A stretch of 64,000 nt of DNA from Curtobacterium sp. L6-1 (GCF_018885305.1 NZ_CP076544.1:2046001-2110000); one strand, 5' to 3'; counted from the stretch's first letter, positions 27,500 through 36,385 are shown. Notes: a model not told the origin generated them from the sequence alone. A program made the numbers and translations.

Positions 27500-27652
27500 C
27501 CGTCCTCCTCGACGTCCGGTCCGCACCCCGACCCTCACGGGACACGTTGCTGTACGTCCACACAACTCCGCGCTCGCTGGGAGTCACGGCAACGCCCGAC
27601 GGCTGCCGTCGCGCACGCGGGACACGTGCCCGACGGCGGGAGGGCGGCGGGT

Positions 27653-27658
27653 TACGGT
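27653..27658 (+). promoter_or_regulatory. Leaderless -10 element of the second histidine kinase
   Basis: TACGGT, six bases, then GTG 27665. No Shine-Dalgarno is present. It supports the chosen kinase start. Confidence 0.55.
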
Positions 27659-27664
27659 GAGCAC

Positions 27665-29071
27665 GTGCCCGGACGTCGAGCGACCCTCACCGAGCGCGTC
27701 GACGGCGACGCCATCCTCGTCGTCCGCCGTGATCCACGACGACGTCGCGCGCGGACGACCCCGTGGGGCCGGGTGCTCGTCGGTGTCGTCCTCGTGGCCC
27801 TGCTCGGCGGCGCCGCCGTCGCGACGGTCGGCACCCTGGTCTCCGAGCGGACGGCGGAACGCCTGGCGGTCGAGGAGGCCACCGACGACACCGCCGCGAT
27901 CGCCCGGTCCGTCGTCGAACCGGCGCTGCTCGACGCGGTCGCGGACCCCGGTGCGCCCGCGCGCGACCGGCGGGAGGCCACCGCCCGCCTCGACCGTGCC
28001 GGGCGGGCCGTCACCGCGGCCACCGACGCCGTCCGGGTGAAGCTCTGGTCGGCCGACGGCACCGTCCTGTGGTCGGACGAACCGCGGTTGACCGGGCAGC
28101 GCTTCGGGCTCTCCGACGAGGACCGGGAAGCCCTCGAGACCGACCGCTCCGACGCCGAGGTGTCCGACCTGTCCGCGCCCGAGAACCGGTACGAACGCGG
28201 CCGCGGCCCGCTGCTCGAGGCGTACCAGGCGGTGCACCTGCCCTCCGGTGACCCGCTGCTGCTCGAGGTCTACTACCCGTACGACGCCGTGCTCGCGAGT
28301 GCCGCGTCGCTCCGGTCGGCCTTCGCGGCGCTCGCGTTCGGGACCGTGGCGGTCGGCATCGCGCTGCTCCTGCCCGTCGTGCTGTGGCTGCTGCTGCGTC
28401 TGCGGGCCGGCCAGCGCGACCGGGAGCGCCTGCTCGTCCGGGCGCTCGACGCCGAGACCGCCGAACGACGCCGCCTGGCCGCCGACCTGCACGACGGCCC
28501 GGTGCAGGACATCGCCGGGCTCGCCCTCACCCTCGGGGCCGCGGCCCGGAGCACGACCGGCTCCGGTGCCGCCGTGCTCGAGGACTCCGCGACGACCCTG
28601 CGGTCCGCCGTGTCCGCCCTGCGCTCGTCGATGTCGGCCATCCAGCCCGCGGCCCCGGACCGCGAGGGGCTGGCGGCCGCGCTCGACGACGCGACCGCCC
28701 GGGGGCGCGCCGCGGGACTCGCGGTCCGGGTGGACGTGCCGGTGACCGTCGCGGCCGCCCCCGCGGCACTGCTGGCCGCGGTCCGGTTCGTCCGCGAGGC
28801 CGTCGCGAACACCGTCCGGCACGCCGAGGCCGACGCGGTCGAGGTCGTCGTCCACCGCGACGAGGACGACCTCGTCGTGCGGGTCGCCGACGACGGCGTG
28901 GGCTTCGACGCGGACCGGGTGCTCGCCGCACGGCGGAGCGGGCACCTCGGCACCACGCTGCTGCGCCAGGTCGCCGAGGACGCCGGCGGCACGCTGCTCC
29001 TGCGCACCGCACCCGGAGCGGGGACCACGTGGGAGTTGTCCGTGCCGGCCGGGACGGGGCCGCAGTGGTGA
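27665..29071 (+). CDS. Sensor histidine kinase (HisKA_3 type) with extracytoplasmic domain
   Basis: This 468-residue kinase has a basic cytoplasmic N-tail, helix 1 (about 37-60), an extracellular sensor domain (~150 residues, charged), helix 2 (about 220-245) and a HisKA_3 domain with phospho-His276 in AADLHDGPVQD. A HATPase_c domain follows (REAVANTVRHAEAD, DDGVGFD). The stop overlaps the response regulator GTG. It is divergent from the sugar importer. The ligand is unknown. Confidence 0.92.
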   Translation: MPGRRATLTERVDGDAILVVRRDPRRRRARTTPWGRVLVGVVLVALLGGAAVATVGTLVSERTAERLAVEEATDDTAAIARSVVEPALLDAVADPGAPARDRREATARLDRAGRAVTAATDAVRVKLWSADGTVLWSDEPRLTGQRFGLSDEDREALETDRSDAEVSDLSAPENRYERGRGPLLEAYQAVHLPSGDPLLLEVYYPYDAVLASAASLRSAFAALAFGTVAVGIALLLPVVLWLLLRLRAGQRDRERLLVRALDAETAERRRLAADLHDGPVQDIAGLALTLGAAARSTTGSGAAVLEDSATTLRSAVSALRSSMSAIQPAAPDREGLAAALDDATARGRAAGLAVRVDVPVTVAAAPAALLAAVRFVREAVANTVRHAEADAVEVVVHRDEDDLVVRVADDGVGFDADRVLAARRSGHLGTTLLRQVAEDAGGTLLLRTAPGAGTTWELSVPAGTGPQW

Positions 29072-29694
29072 GGGTGCTGCTCGTCGACGACCACGCCCTC
29101 GTGCGTGGTGGACTGCGCGCCGTCCTCGACACCACCGACGACTGCACGGTCGTCGGCGAGGCCGCCACCGGCGAGGAGGCCGTCGACCGCGCCCTCGCGC
29201 TGCGACCCGACGTCGTCGTCATGGACCTGTCGATGCCGGGTGCCGGCGGGGTCGCCGCGACCGCCGTCCTGCACGAGCGACTGCCGTCGGCGCGGGTGCT
29301 CGTGCTGACCACCTTCGCCGACGACGGACGGGTGCGTGCGGCGCTCGGAGCGGGGGCCACCGGCTACCTGCTCAAGGACGCGACGCCGGACGACGTCGTG
29401 CGGGCCGTTCGTGCCGCCGCCCGCGACGAGGTGCCCATCGACCCACGGGTGGCACGTGGTCTCCTGCCCGGCAGGCCGACCCGTCCGGCCGACACCGCCT
29501 CGGGCCCCGTGCTGCCGCCACGCGAGCGGGAGGTGCTCGTCCGGCTGGCGCGCGGGCTGTCGAACCGGCAGATCGCCTCCGAGCTCGGGATCGCCGAGCG
29601 CACGGTCAAGGTGCACGTCGGCAGCGTCTTCCGTCGCCTCGGGGTGTCGGATCGCACGACCGCGGCGCTCTGGGCGCGGGACCACGGGTACTAG
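29068..29694 (+). CDS. NarL/LuxR-type response regulator
   Basis: This 208-residue regulator has receiver-domain Asp7-Asp8 and phospho-Asp53 in VVMDLSMPG, and a C-terminal LuxR helix-turn-helix (PPREREVLVRLARGLSNRQ). The GTG start overlaps the kinase stop by 4 bp. It is followed after 85 bp by a secreted protein gene with its own ribosome-binding site, a possible target. Confidence 0.93.
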   Translation: MRVLLVDDHALVRGGLRAVLDTTDDCTVVGEAATGEEAVDRALALRPDVVVMDLSMPGAGGVAATAVLHERLPSARVLVLTTFADDGRVRAALGAGATGYLLKDATPDDVVRAVRAAARDEVPIDPRVARGLLPGRPTRPADTASGPVLPPREREVLVRLARGLSNRQIASELGIAERTVKVHVGSVFRRLGVSDRTTAALWARDHGY

Positions 29695-29779
29695 TACCAA
29701 GGTCCGATGGTGCCCCGGTCCGCCAGCGGCGACGATCGTGCCGAGGGGACGAACCGCCCCGCACTCCAGGAGGCACACC

Positions 29780-30664
29780 ATGCGCACCACGACCACCAGC
29801 GGCCGCACCCGCCGCGCCGCCACGCTCGTCGCGGCGGCCCTCGCCGCGACCACCGTCGCCGCGGTCGCCCTCGTCGGCGTCGCGCCGGCGCAGGCGTCGG
29901 GCAAGACCTCGACCGGCGGCGACTACGCCGTCACCGTCAACGGCACCACCACGAACCCCGCCGTCGGGCGCGAGTTCCGCCTCCGCGACACCGCCGTCGC
30001 GGGCACGATCTCGGTGCGCGGCAAGCACAACGGCTTCGACATCCGGGTCGCCGACCTCGGCGTGTACGACTACACGCTGACCGGCGCAGCCGACACGCAG
30101 CGCATGGTCACGAAGCCGACCGTCGTGTTCGCGTCGAAGGTGCCGTCGCTCACGCCGGCGCAGCTCGCCGGCACGAGGCTCACGTCGCTCGAGGTGAAGG
30201 ACGACACCCTCGTCGCGATCTTCGGCACCGGCGCCGGCAAGTTCAAGATCCAGGCGAAGGACGGTGCGCAGGGCGGCATCTTCCAGATGGAGACCGAGTT
30301 CGCCGCCCCCGTCACGTTCACGCACACGCTCGGCGCCGGCCTGTTCTACTTCGTCAACCCCTACACGGGCAAGGTCAACTTCGGCGACGGCACCCCCGCT
30401 GTGGCCGCGGGCAGCGACGCGCACCAGATGCTCCTCGGCAAGGACAGCCCGCAGGTGGCGACGAAGACCTCGCAGACCGCGACGACGACCACCTGGACCG
30501 TCCAGCCCGGCGGCCGCCTCGGGGGCGTGCTCGGCGAGGACGCCGTCGAGCTGAGCCAGGGTGCGACGAACTGCACGAGCGACTGCCAGGCGCAGAACCA
30601 GGTCCGCGGCTCCCTGCCGGTGCCGCCGGACCCGGTGGACCCGACGCCGATCGCGTCGCGCTGA
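29780..30664 (+). CDS. Secreted protein of unknown function
   Basis: This 294-residue protein has a clear Sec-type signal peptide (basic MRTTTTSGRTRRAAT, Ala/Val core, cleavage near APAQASG). The mature part is beta-rich and Gly/Thr-rich with one possible disulfide (NCTSDCQ) near the end and a Pro-rich C-terminus. ATG 29780 has AGGAGG upstream. It lies downstream of the two-component pair, so regulation by it is plausible. The family is not recognised. A very strong palindrome ends the unit. Confidence 0.78.
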   Translation: MRTTTTSGRTRRAATLVAAALAATTVAAVALVGVAPAQASGKTSTGGDYAVTVNGTTTNPAVGREFRLRDTAVAGTISVRGKHNGFDIRVADLGVYDYTLTGAADTQRMVTKPTVVFASKVPSLTPAQLAGTRLTSLEVKDDTLVAIFGTGAGKFKIQAKDGAQGGIFQMETEFAAPVTFTHTLGAGLFYFVNPYTGKVNFGDGTPAVAAGSDAHQMLLGKDSPQVATKTSQTATTTTWTVQPGGRLGGVLGEDAVELSQGATNCTSDCQAQNQVRGSLPVPPDPVDPTPIASR

Positions 30665-30679
30665 CGGCTGCGCCGACGC

Positions 30680-30742
30680 GCGCACCGACGGACGGGAGGC
30701 CCTGCTCACCTGGTGAGCAGGGCCTCCCGTCCGTCGGTGCGC
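30680..30742. terminator. 63-bp perfect palindrome, bidirectional terminator
   Basis: Two exactly complementary 31-bp arms flank a single central T. The inner part is CTGCTCACC-T-GGTGAGCAG, and the outer part contains GACGGGAGGCCC. It separates convergent genes whose stops are at 30664 and 30759. Confidence 0.9.
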
Positions 30743-30758
30743 AGCAGCGCGACCGCGC

Positions 30759-33269
30759 TCAACGCGGGATGACGGAGAACAGGAACTTCCGCCGCACCAT
30801 GTACCAGACCAGCAGGATGAGCACCGTGTGGGTGAGGGTGCCGATCCAGACGTTGCCGTAGTCGAGCGGGATCGACGCGACCACGAGCGCGAAGAACACC
30901 TGCCACACGAACACGTAGAGGCTCGCCTGGCCGAGCGGGATCCACAGCCACCCGATGACGGCGTTCACGGGCTTCCAGAACACCGTGAGGATCGCGTAGG
31001 ACACGATCGCGAAGAACGCGATGTCGACCAGGCGGCCCCACTGCAGGTCCACGCGCTGGTACGCCGTGTTGTACAGGTCGAGGTACATCGACGACGGGAA
31101 CGGCGTCGGGGTGAAGTCGAAGCGGTGGCCCGCCCACACGTAGACGAGGAACGCGGCGTACAGGCAGAGGGCCAGGCCGACGAGCACCTTGCCGAGGCGG
31201 CCGGTGAGGGCCCGCGTGACCTGTCGCCGGTAGTAGCCGAGCACGAGACCGTGCGTGAACACCACCTGCCAGGTGAGCAGCGGGAACACCGCGTCGAACT
31301 GCGCGTTCACGGGCTTGACGTCCGGGTTGAGGGCCTGGAACACGTAGAGCGCCCAGCTGACGACGAGCACCGCCCACCAGAAGCCGCGCCGGATCACCCA
31401 CATGAGCACCGGGATGAACAGGCTGAGCACGACGAACAGACCCATGATGTTGAACGGCCAGGGGCCCATCTCGAGCAGCAGGAACTGCCGGATGGCGTAC
31501 CAGGGCGGCGGGTAGGCCAACAGCTGCATCACGTTCGGGTAGAGGTCGTAGACCCGTCCCTCGGCCTGCATGCCGTCGAGGCCGGTGCCGCGGTCGGTGA
31601 ACGTCGTGATCGCGGCCGTGTTCAGGAAGGGGATGAAGCTCAGCGCGAAGACGATGAGGATCACCGCGAGCGTCACGAGGTACTGCTTGCGAGCGCGCTT
31701 CCACGCCCCGACGGCCGACACCCACTCGCCGAACCGCGCGACGCCGAGCGGGTAGACCATGCCGAGGACCATGCCGGACAGGAAGACGAACATCTCCGCG
31801 CCGGTGATCGCGCCCACCGCGTGCAGCGTCAGGTACGAGTACGGCCCCGCGACCTCGATGTGCGTGATCACCACCGCCAGGATGATGAACCCGCGGAACA
31901 GGTCGAGACGCAGGTCGCGCCCGGGCTTGCCGTCGTCCGGGTACCGCCAGCTCGGCACGAGTCGGCCGACCAGTCCGCTGAGCACGAAGACCGCCGCCAG
32001 CCCCGCGGCCAACCAGACGATCCACGCCATCTGGTCGCCGCCGGTGTCGAGCTGCTGGTTCGTCGCCGCGGCGCCCTGCTGCGGTGTGACCCGTTCGGTG
32101 ACCGGGCCGAACACGAAGTGGTCCGAGCGCTCGAGGTCGGTGCGGAACGACCCGGCGGTCCCCGGTGCCTTCGCGAAGCGCCAGTCGGCCACGCGGTTGC
32201 CGGCCTCGGGCTCCCGGCGGTTCGACTCGACGAAGGTCACGCCGCGGATCTGCGGGATCGCCTCGACCTGCCGGATGACCTGCCGCCACCAGGCCCGCTT
32301 GACCGCGATCTCGGGGTCACCGGCGAGCGAGTGGTCGTACAGGGCGCCGGTGTCGAGGAGCATCGGCCGGTCGCCGTCCACCGCGAACCGCTCGGTGAAC
32401 GAACGGGGCTGCGGCTGGTCGTAGCCCCAGGACTCGGCGAAGCGCTGGGCGACCTCGCCGGACTCCGGCACGTCGTTCCGGGTCAGCGGGACGTCGCGCC
32501 CGGCGGCCTGGGTCGACTTGCCCTTGCCGAAGTAGTACATCGACAGGCCGACCCAGTCGACCGAGGACGCCCCGGGCCAGTACGGCTCGTAGGGGTCGTC
32601 GGCCGCGGTGATCTCGCCGTCGCCGTTCGTGTCGAGCTTGTCGGTGTCGGTGGCGGACAGGTCGGCCAGTCGTCCGGCCGAGGAGCCGAACGGGTAGCCG
32701 GCGCCGTAGGACGGGGCCCAGACCATGCGGGCCTGGGAGTCGCCCGCGTGCACCTGCTCCGCGAGGGCCCGGAACACGCGCACGAACTGCGTCGGCTGCT
32801 GGCCCCACCGCACCCACGTGCCGTTCATCTGCGGCGCGAAGCGGACGAGCACCTGCGTGTCGTACTGGTCGTGCACCTGCTCGAAGAGGGCGTTCGCGCG
32901 GCGGGCGTCGGCGTTCGTCAGGGTCCGGAGCGCCTGTCCGGGCTCCAGGCTCACGACGAGCACGGCGCCCTGGGACGCAGCCGCCCGCGTCGCCCGGAGG
33001 AACTGCTTCTCGGCCCGACGGTCGAGCGGGTAGGCGATCTCCACGCCGTACATCGACGGGGTCGCACCGAGTCGTCCCTCGTACCCGTCCGGTGCGTCGG
33101 ACCCCCAGTCGAGGTCCGGGCCGAACCAGCTCTTCCCACTCGCCGGCACGGCGGGGGTCGACGGGCTCGACGTCACCGCGTCGGCGGGCAGCGCTCCCCC
33201 GAGCACGAGCACGCCGATCGTCACGAGGAGCGCGACCGCCTTCGCCGCGCCCTGCCTCAGCGAGCGCAC
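30759..33269 (-). CDS. Degenerate GH26-like domain fused to OpgC-type membrane acyltransferase
   Basis: The 836-residue protein begins with an export segment (LLVTIGVLVLGGALPADAV). An extracellular GH26-like glycoside-hydrolase fold follows (about 45-430). Where GH26 enzymes carry the acid/base Glu (HEMNG context) this protein has PQMNG with Gln147, and the nucleophile position reads LLDTG with Asp306, so classical mannanase activity is doubtful. An OpgC domain follows from ~465 (RLDLFRGFIILAVVITHIE, FVFLSGMVLGMVYPLG) with ten or more helices. OpgC adds succinyl groups to periplasmic glucans in Proteobacteria. The GTG start overlaps the upstream ATPase gene by 13 bp, and it is third in the glycosyltransferase operon. 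Confidence 0.85.
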   Translation of the reverse strand: MRSLRQGAAKAVALLVTIGVLVLGGALPADAVTSSPSTPAVPASGKSWFGPDLDWGSDAPDGYEGRLGATPSMYGVEIAYPLDRRAEKQFLRATRAAASQGAVLVVSLEPGQALRTLTNADARRANALFEQVHDQYDTQVLVRFAPQMNGTWVRWGQQPTQFVRVFRALAEQVHAGDSQARMVWAPSYGAGYPFGSSAGRLADLSATDTDKLDTNGDGEITAADDPYEPYWPGASSVDWVGLSMYYFGKGKSTQAAGRDVPLTRNDVPESGEVAQRFAESWGYDQPQPRSFTERFAVDGDRPMLLDTGALYDHSLAGDPEIAVKRAWWRQVIRQVEAIPQIRGVTFVESNRREPEAGNRVADWRFAKAPGTAGSFRTDLERSDHFVFGPVTERVTPQQGAAATNQQLDTGGDQMAWIVWLAAGLAAVFVLSGLVGRLVPSWRYPDDGKPGRDLRLDLFRGFIILAVVITHIEVAGPYSYLTLHAVGAITGAEMFVFLSGMVLGMVYPLGVARFGEWVSAVGAWKRARKQYLVTLAVILIVFALSFIPFLNTAAITTFTDRGTGLDGMQAEGRVYDLYPNVMQLLAYPPPWYAIRQFLLLEMGPWPFNIMGLFVVLSLFIPVLMWVIRRGFWWAVLVVSWALYVFQALNPDVKPVNAQFDAVFPLLTWQVVFTHGLVLGYYRRQVTRALTGRLGKVLVGLALCLYAAFLVYVWAGHRFDFTPTPFPSSMYLDLYNTAYQRVDLQWGRLVDIAFFAIVSYAILTVFWKPVNAVIGWLWIPLGQASLYVFVWQVFFALVVASIPLDYGNVWIGTLTHTVLILLVWYMVRRKFLFSVIPR

Positions 33270-33667
33270 ACCAGCGTCCAGACGTTCCGACCGCCCTCGT
33301 GGCGGTGCTCCAGGCGGTCGAGTGCGGCGATCGCCAGGGCCAGGCCGCGTCCACCCTCGTCCTCGGGGTCGGCCATGGTGACGGCGCTCAGGTCGATGTC
33401 GACGGGCATGCCGTTGTCCGAGAGGACCGCGACGAGCTCGTCGTCCTCCGCGCCGAGGTCGAGCATGAAGCGCCGCCCGTGCCCGGTGTCGGCACGGCGG
33501 GTGTGCTCGATGACGTTCGCGGCGATCTCCACGAGCGCGGTCTCGAACCGGAAGCGGCGCTGCGGGTCGTCGATGCCCAGGCCGTCCCACCACCTGGCGA
33601 AGGTGTCCTGCACGACGTCGAGCGAGGTCGGGACCGCCGGGACGTCGATGCTCGCGTGCGCGTTCAC
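33257..33667 (-). CDS. RsbW-like ATP-binding protein (HATPase_c_2)
   Basis: This 136-residue GHKL ATPase domain alone has the N-box LVEIAANVIEHT, the D-x-G box LSDNGMPVDI and the glycine box EGGRGLALAIA. Such stand-alone domains act as anti-sigma factors or serine kinases in partner-switching systems (RsbW/SpoIIAB). GTG 33667 has GGAGGA upstream and overlaps the glycosyltransferase stop. No STAS antagonist, PP2C phosphatase or sigma factor is encoded in the window. Its presence inside a polysaccharide operon is unusual. The target is unknown. Confidence 0.85.
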   Translation of the reverse strand: MNAHASIDVPAVPTSLDVVQDTFARWWDGLGIDDPQRRFRFETALVEIAANVIEHTRRADTGHGRRFMLDLGAEDDELVAVLSDNGMPVDIDLSAVTMADPEDEGGRGLALAIAALDRLEHRHEGGRNVWTLVCAR

Positions 33668-35688
33668 AGGGGTCCTCCGACCGTGGTCGACTCGTGGGCC
33701 AGGGGCATCTCGGCCTCCGGACCGCGGTACAGCACCGCCCGGATGACGATGCTGAAGATGAACAGGTCGAACACCACCCACGCGGTGTTGACGAGCGGCG
33801 CGATGCCGTCCGCCTGCCCGGCGATGTAGCGGATGACGATCATCACCAGGGCGGCGACCAGGGCCCCCATCGCGATGAGCTGCGGCTTGACGAGGTCCCA
33901 GCGCGGCCTCGCCTCGGACTCGTCACGCACCTTCGGGGTGACGCGGAACCCGAGCGGCTTGCCCCGGAACACGTTCTCGAACGCGCTCGTCGCCGACTCG
34001 ATCCACACCGGGAAGAGCGCGAGCGAGTACTGCTGCCCGCGCCACGTCGGTCTGCCCGCCGCCACCACCCAGAACAGGAGCTGGTTGAGCACGAGGAACG
34101 GGATCAGCCGCGAGAAGAAGTCCACGCTGTACGCCGTGACCGGCACCACGCCGAACGACAGGCAGAGGACCGGCGCGGCGATGTAGACCACGGCGGCGAA
34201 GCCGGACAGGTAGCTCCACATCGTCGAGAAGTACATGAGGCGCTGCCCGAACGACAGGCCCTTCTGCACCAGGGGGTTCTCGCGGAAGAAGACCTGCATG
34301 GTGCCCTGCGCCCATCGGAGGCGCTGGACGAGCATGGTCTGCAGGTCCTCGGGCGCCAGGCCCTTCGCGAGGATCTCGTCGTGGTACGCCGACTTCCAGC
34401 CCAGACCGTGCAGGCGCATCGCGGTCGCCATGTCCTCGGTCACCGAGATCGTCGCCAGCGGCATGATCGGCTGCGCCTCGTCGTCACGGTTGACGTCGAG
34501 GGCGCGCGTCAGCACCGCGATGGCCTCGATCGCGGCCACCGGGGACGCGTCGCGCTGCCCGAGCACGTCGAGCGCGGCGTCGTCGAGGCCGGCGAAGGTG
34601 TTCGCGTCGGTGGACAGTGCCGCGAGTTCCTGCAGCTCGGCGCGCACGGCCTCGAGGTCGGCGGCGGCGAACCGGAACGCGATCGCGTCGATGCCGCGCT
34701 GGAACCGGTACGTGACGTCGCCGAGGGGCTCGCCGTTCGCGATGTCGGCGCGGGCCTGCTCGACGACGACCTCGGCGTCGTCCAACGCCGTCAGCACGCG
34801 GGGGTCGGTCTCGGTCTCGCGGGCCCGGCCGAGGAGCTTCTTGGCCGTCTTGACGGTCCGCTGCACGCTCGTCTCGACCTCGCGGACGTAGCGGGTGATG
34901 CCGAGCTGCATGAGCGCCTCGCGGCGGAGGATCGCGTTCGAGCCGCAGAAGAACGCCGCGTTCCAGCCGTCCTTCGACTGCTGGATCGGACCGTAGAACA
35001 GCGGCGCCTGGCTGCCGAGCGGGTCGGACTCCGGCACGTTCTCGAACCACTGCGGGGTCTGCACGAGCGCCATCCGCTCGTCCTTGAAGTAGCCGAGGGT
35101 GCGGTCGAGGATGGCGGGGTCCGGCACCTGGTCGGCGTCGAGGATGAGCAGGAACTCGCCCTGGGTCGCGAGCAGGGCGTTGTTGAGGTTGCCGGCCTTC
35201 GCGTGCCGCGGGCGGTCGACCCAGTCCTTGCCGCGCGTGATGACGCCGAGCCCCTCGGCCTCCGCCGCCGCCCGCATGTCGGCACGGTTGCCGTCGTCGA
35301 GGATCCACGTCTCGTGCGGGTGCGTGATGGCCTTCGCTGCCCGGGCGGTGCGCATGACGAGGTCGATCGGCTCGTTGTAGGTCGTGATGAAGACGTCGAC
35401 GGTGACCGGAGTGCTCGGCTTCTTCGGCGGCTCACCGCGCTCGCGCAGCCGCCACGCCCCGAACGCGAAGAGCACCGAGTCGATGACGCTGTACGTCTCG
35501 GCGAGGATGAGCGGCACGGCGATCCACCACGAGTGCCAGTTCACCGAGGCCACCCACCGCCAGCCGACGTAGTTGAGCCCCGACACGGCCGCGAGGACGG
35601 CGACGACCCGGACGGTGACGAGCCGACGCCGGGCCGTCCCCACGCTCAGGCGCCGACGGTCCTGCCGGTCCACGTCGATCGCGGTCAT
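33664..35688 (-). CDS. Cellulose-synthase-like family 2 glycosyltransferase with helical insert
   Basis: This 674-residue inner-membrane synthase has two N-terminal helices and a GT2 domain with all processive-synthase motifs: Asp131-Asp132 (DDGNR), Asp184-x-Asp186 (DADQ), TED ending Asp419 and QRLRW at 455-459. Four or more C-terminal helices follow. The gap between DxD and TED is ~230 residues, about 130 more than in bacterial cellulose synthase. The extra segment (about 250-400) is charged and helical. No PilZ domain is visible. ATG 35688 follows GGGGGTG. It heads the operon with the RsbW-like ATPase and the OpgC fusion. The polymer is unknown; a beta-glucan is a guess. Confidence 0.9.
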   Translation of the reverse strand: MTAIDVDRQDRRRLSVGTARRRLVTVRVVAVLAAVSGLNYVGWRWVASVNWHSWWIAVPLILAETYSVIDSVLFAFGAWRLRERGEPPKKPSTPVTVDVFITTYNEPIDLVMRTARAAKAITHPHETWILDDGNRADMRAAAEAEGLGVITRGKDWVDRPRHAKAGNLNNALLATQGEFLLILDADQVPDPAILDRTLGYFKDERMALVQTPQWFENVPESDPLGSQAPLFYGPIQQSKDGWNAAFFCGSNAILRREALMQLGITRYVREVETSVQRTVKTAKKLLGRARETETDPRVLTALDDAEVVVEQARADIANGEPLGDVTYRFQRGIDAIAFRFAAADLEAVRAELQELAALSTDANTFAGLDDAALDVLGQRDASPVAAIEAIAVLTRALDVNRDDEAQPIMPLATISVTEDMATAMRLHGLGWKSAYHDEILAKGLAPEDLQTMLVQRLRWAQGTMQVFFRENPLVQKGLSFGQRLMYFSTMWSYLSGFAAVVYIAAPVLCLSFGVVPVTAYSVDFFSRLIPFLVLNQLLFWVVAAGRPTWRGQQYSLALFPVWIESATSAFENVFRGKPLGFRVTPKVRDESEARPRWDLVKPQLIAMGALVAALVMIVIRYIAGQADGIAPLVNTAWVVFDLFIFSIVIRAVLYRGPEAEMPLAHESTTVGGPL

Positions 35689-35826
35689 CGTCGCACCCCC
35701 GTACGGTCTGTGCGCTGCACGGCGCCCCTCCTGATCCCCGACGAGCCCGGACGCGCGGTTGCCGCGCACGGACGTGGACACGGTGCCGTCGGCGGTTCCA
35801 GGTCCCGCTGGTCGACCCCGTCCGCA

Positions 35827-35850
35827 CGACGTCGCCCCCTGGCGACGTCG
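35827..35850. promoter_or_regulatory. Candidate operator at the glycosyltransferase operon start site
   Basis: Perfect inverted repeat CGACGTCGCC-CCCT-GGCGACGTCG (10-bp arms), placed just downstream of the predicted transcription start (about 35855). A repressor bound here would block initiation; an RNA hairpin in the leader is the alternative. Confidence 0.5.
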
Positions 35851-35861
35851 GCGTGCTGTCC

Positions 35862-35891
35862 TGTCTACCGCAGGCGGACGACCGCTGTCAG
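35862..35891 (-). promoter_or_regulatory. Predicted promoter of the glycosyltransferase operon
   Basis: On the minus strand, CTGACA (35891-35886), 18 bp, TAGACA (35867-35862). This gives a leader of ~165 nt that includes the 24-bp palindrome. Confidence 0.5.
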
Positions 35892-35965
35892 CAGCATGCC
35901 CCGATCTGGGGACGCCCTGTCCCCGCTCCCCGTCCCGGAACGGACACCCGGCCTAGACTCGCCCC

Positions 35966-36385
35966 ATGTTGTTCGGGCGAGCACGGCGGAGCGCGGAACC
36001 GGTCGATCTCGGGACACTCGAGCCGTGGCGGTCCGACGTCGTCACGGCCACGTGCGTGCCACTGCCGATCGGCCGCAAGGGCAGGACGATCCCCGGGGTC
36101 ATGCTCTTCGACGGGTCCGTCTCGCCGGTGTTCGCGGTGCGCGAGGTCCAGCAGCTCGTCGACCACGACCTGAACACCGCCGAGAACGTCAACCAGCCGC
36201 CGATCGCCTTCCTGATGTGGCCGGACGACGCTGCCGACGACTCCCCCGCCGGCCGCTGGCTCCGGCACGCTCCCGCCGAGAGCCTGACGCTGCTCGTCGA
36301 CCCGCTGGAGACGCCGCCGACGGTCCAGCTGCAGGGCGAGGCGCTGGAGTCGTTCCGCGAGTGGGTCCACACCCTGCCCCGCTGA
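35966..36385 (+). CDS. Uncharacterised 139-residue protein
   Basis: This soluble protein contains PLPIGRKGRTIPGVMLFDGSV, and the C-terminal half is acidic with PPTVQLQGEALESFREWV. There is no signal peptide or membrane segment. TAGACT ends six bases before ATG 35966, a leaderless promoter, which supports expression. It is divergent from the glycosyltransferase operon. The family is not recognised. Confidence 0.7.
   Translation: MLFGRARRSAEPVDLGTLEPWRSDVVTATCVPLPIGRKGRTIPGVMLFDGSVSPVFAVREVQQLVDHDLNTAENVNQPPIAFLMWPDDAADDSPAGRWLRHAPAESLTLLVDPLETPPTVQLQGEALESFREWVHTLPR

Noticed and set aside
33270..33593. Upstream extension of the GH26-like/OpgC frame
   Set aside because: It would overlap almost all of the RsbW-like ATPase gene, and the signal-like segment begins right after GTG 33269.
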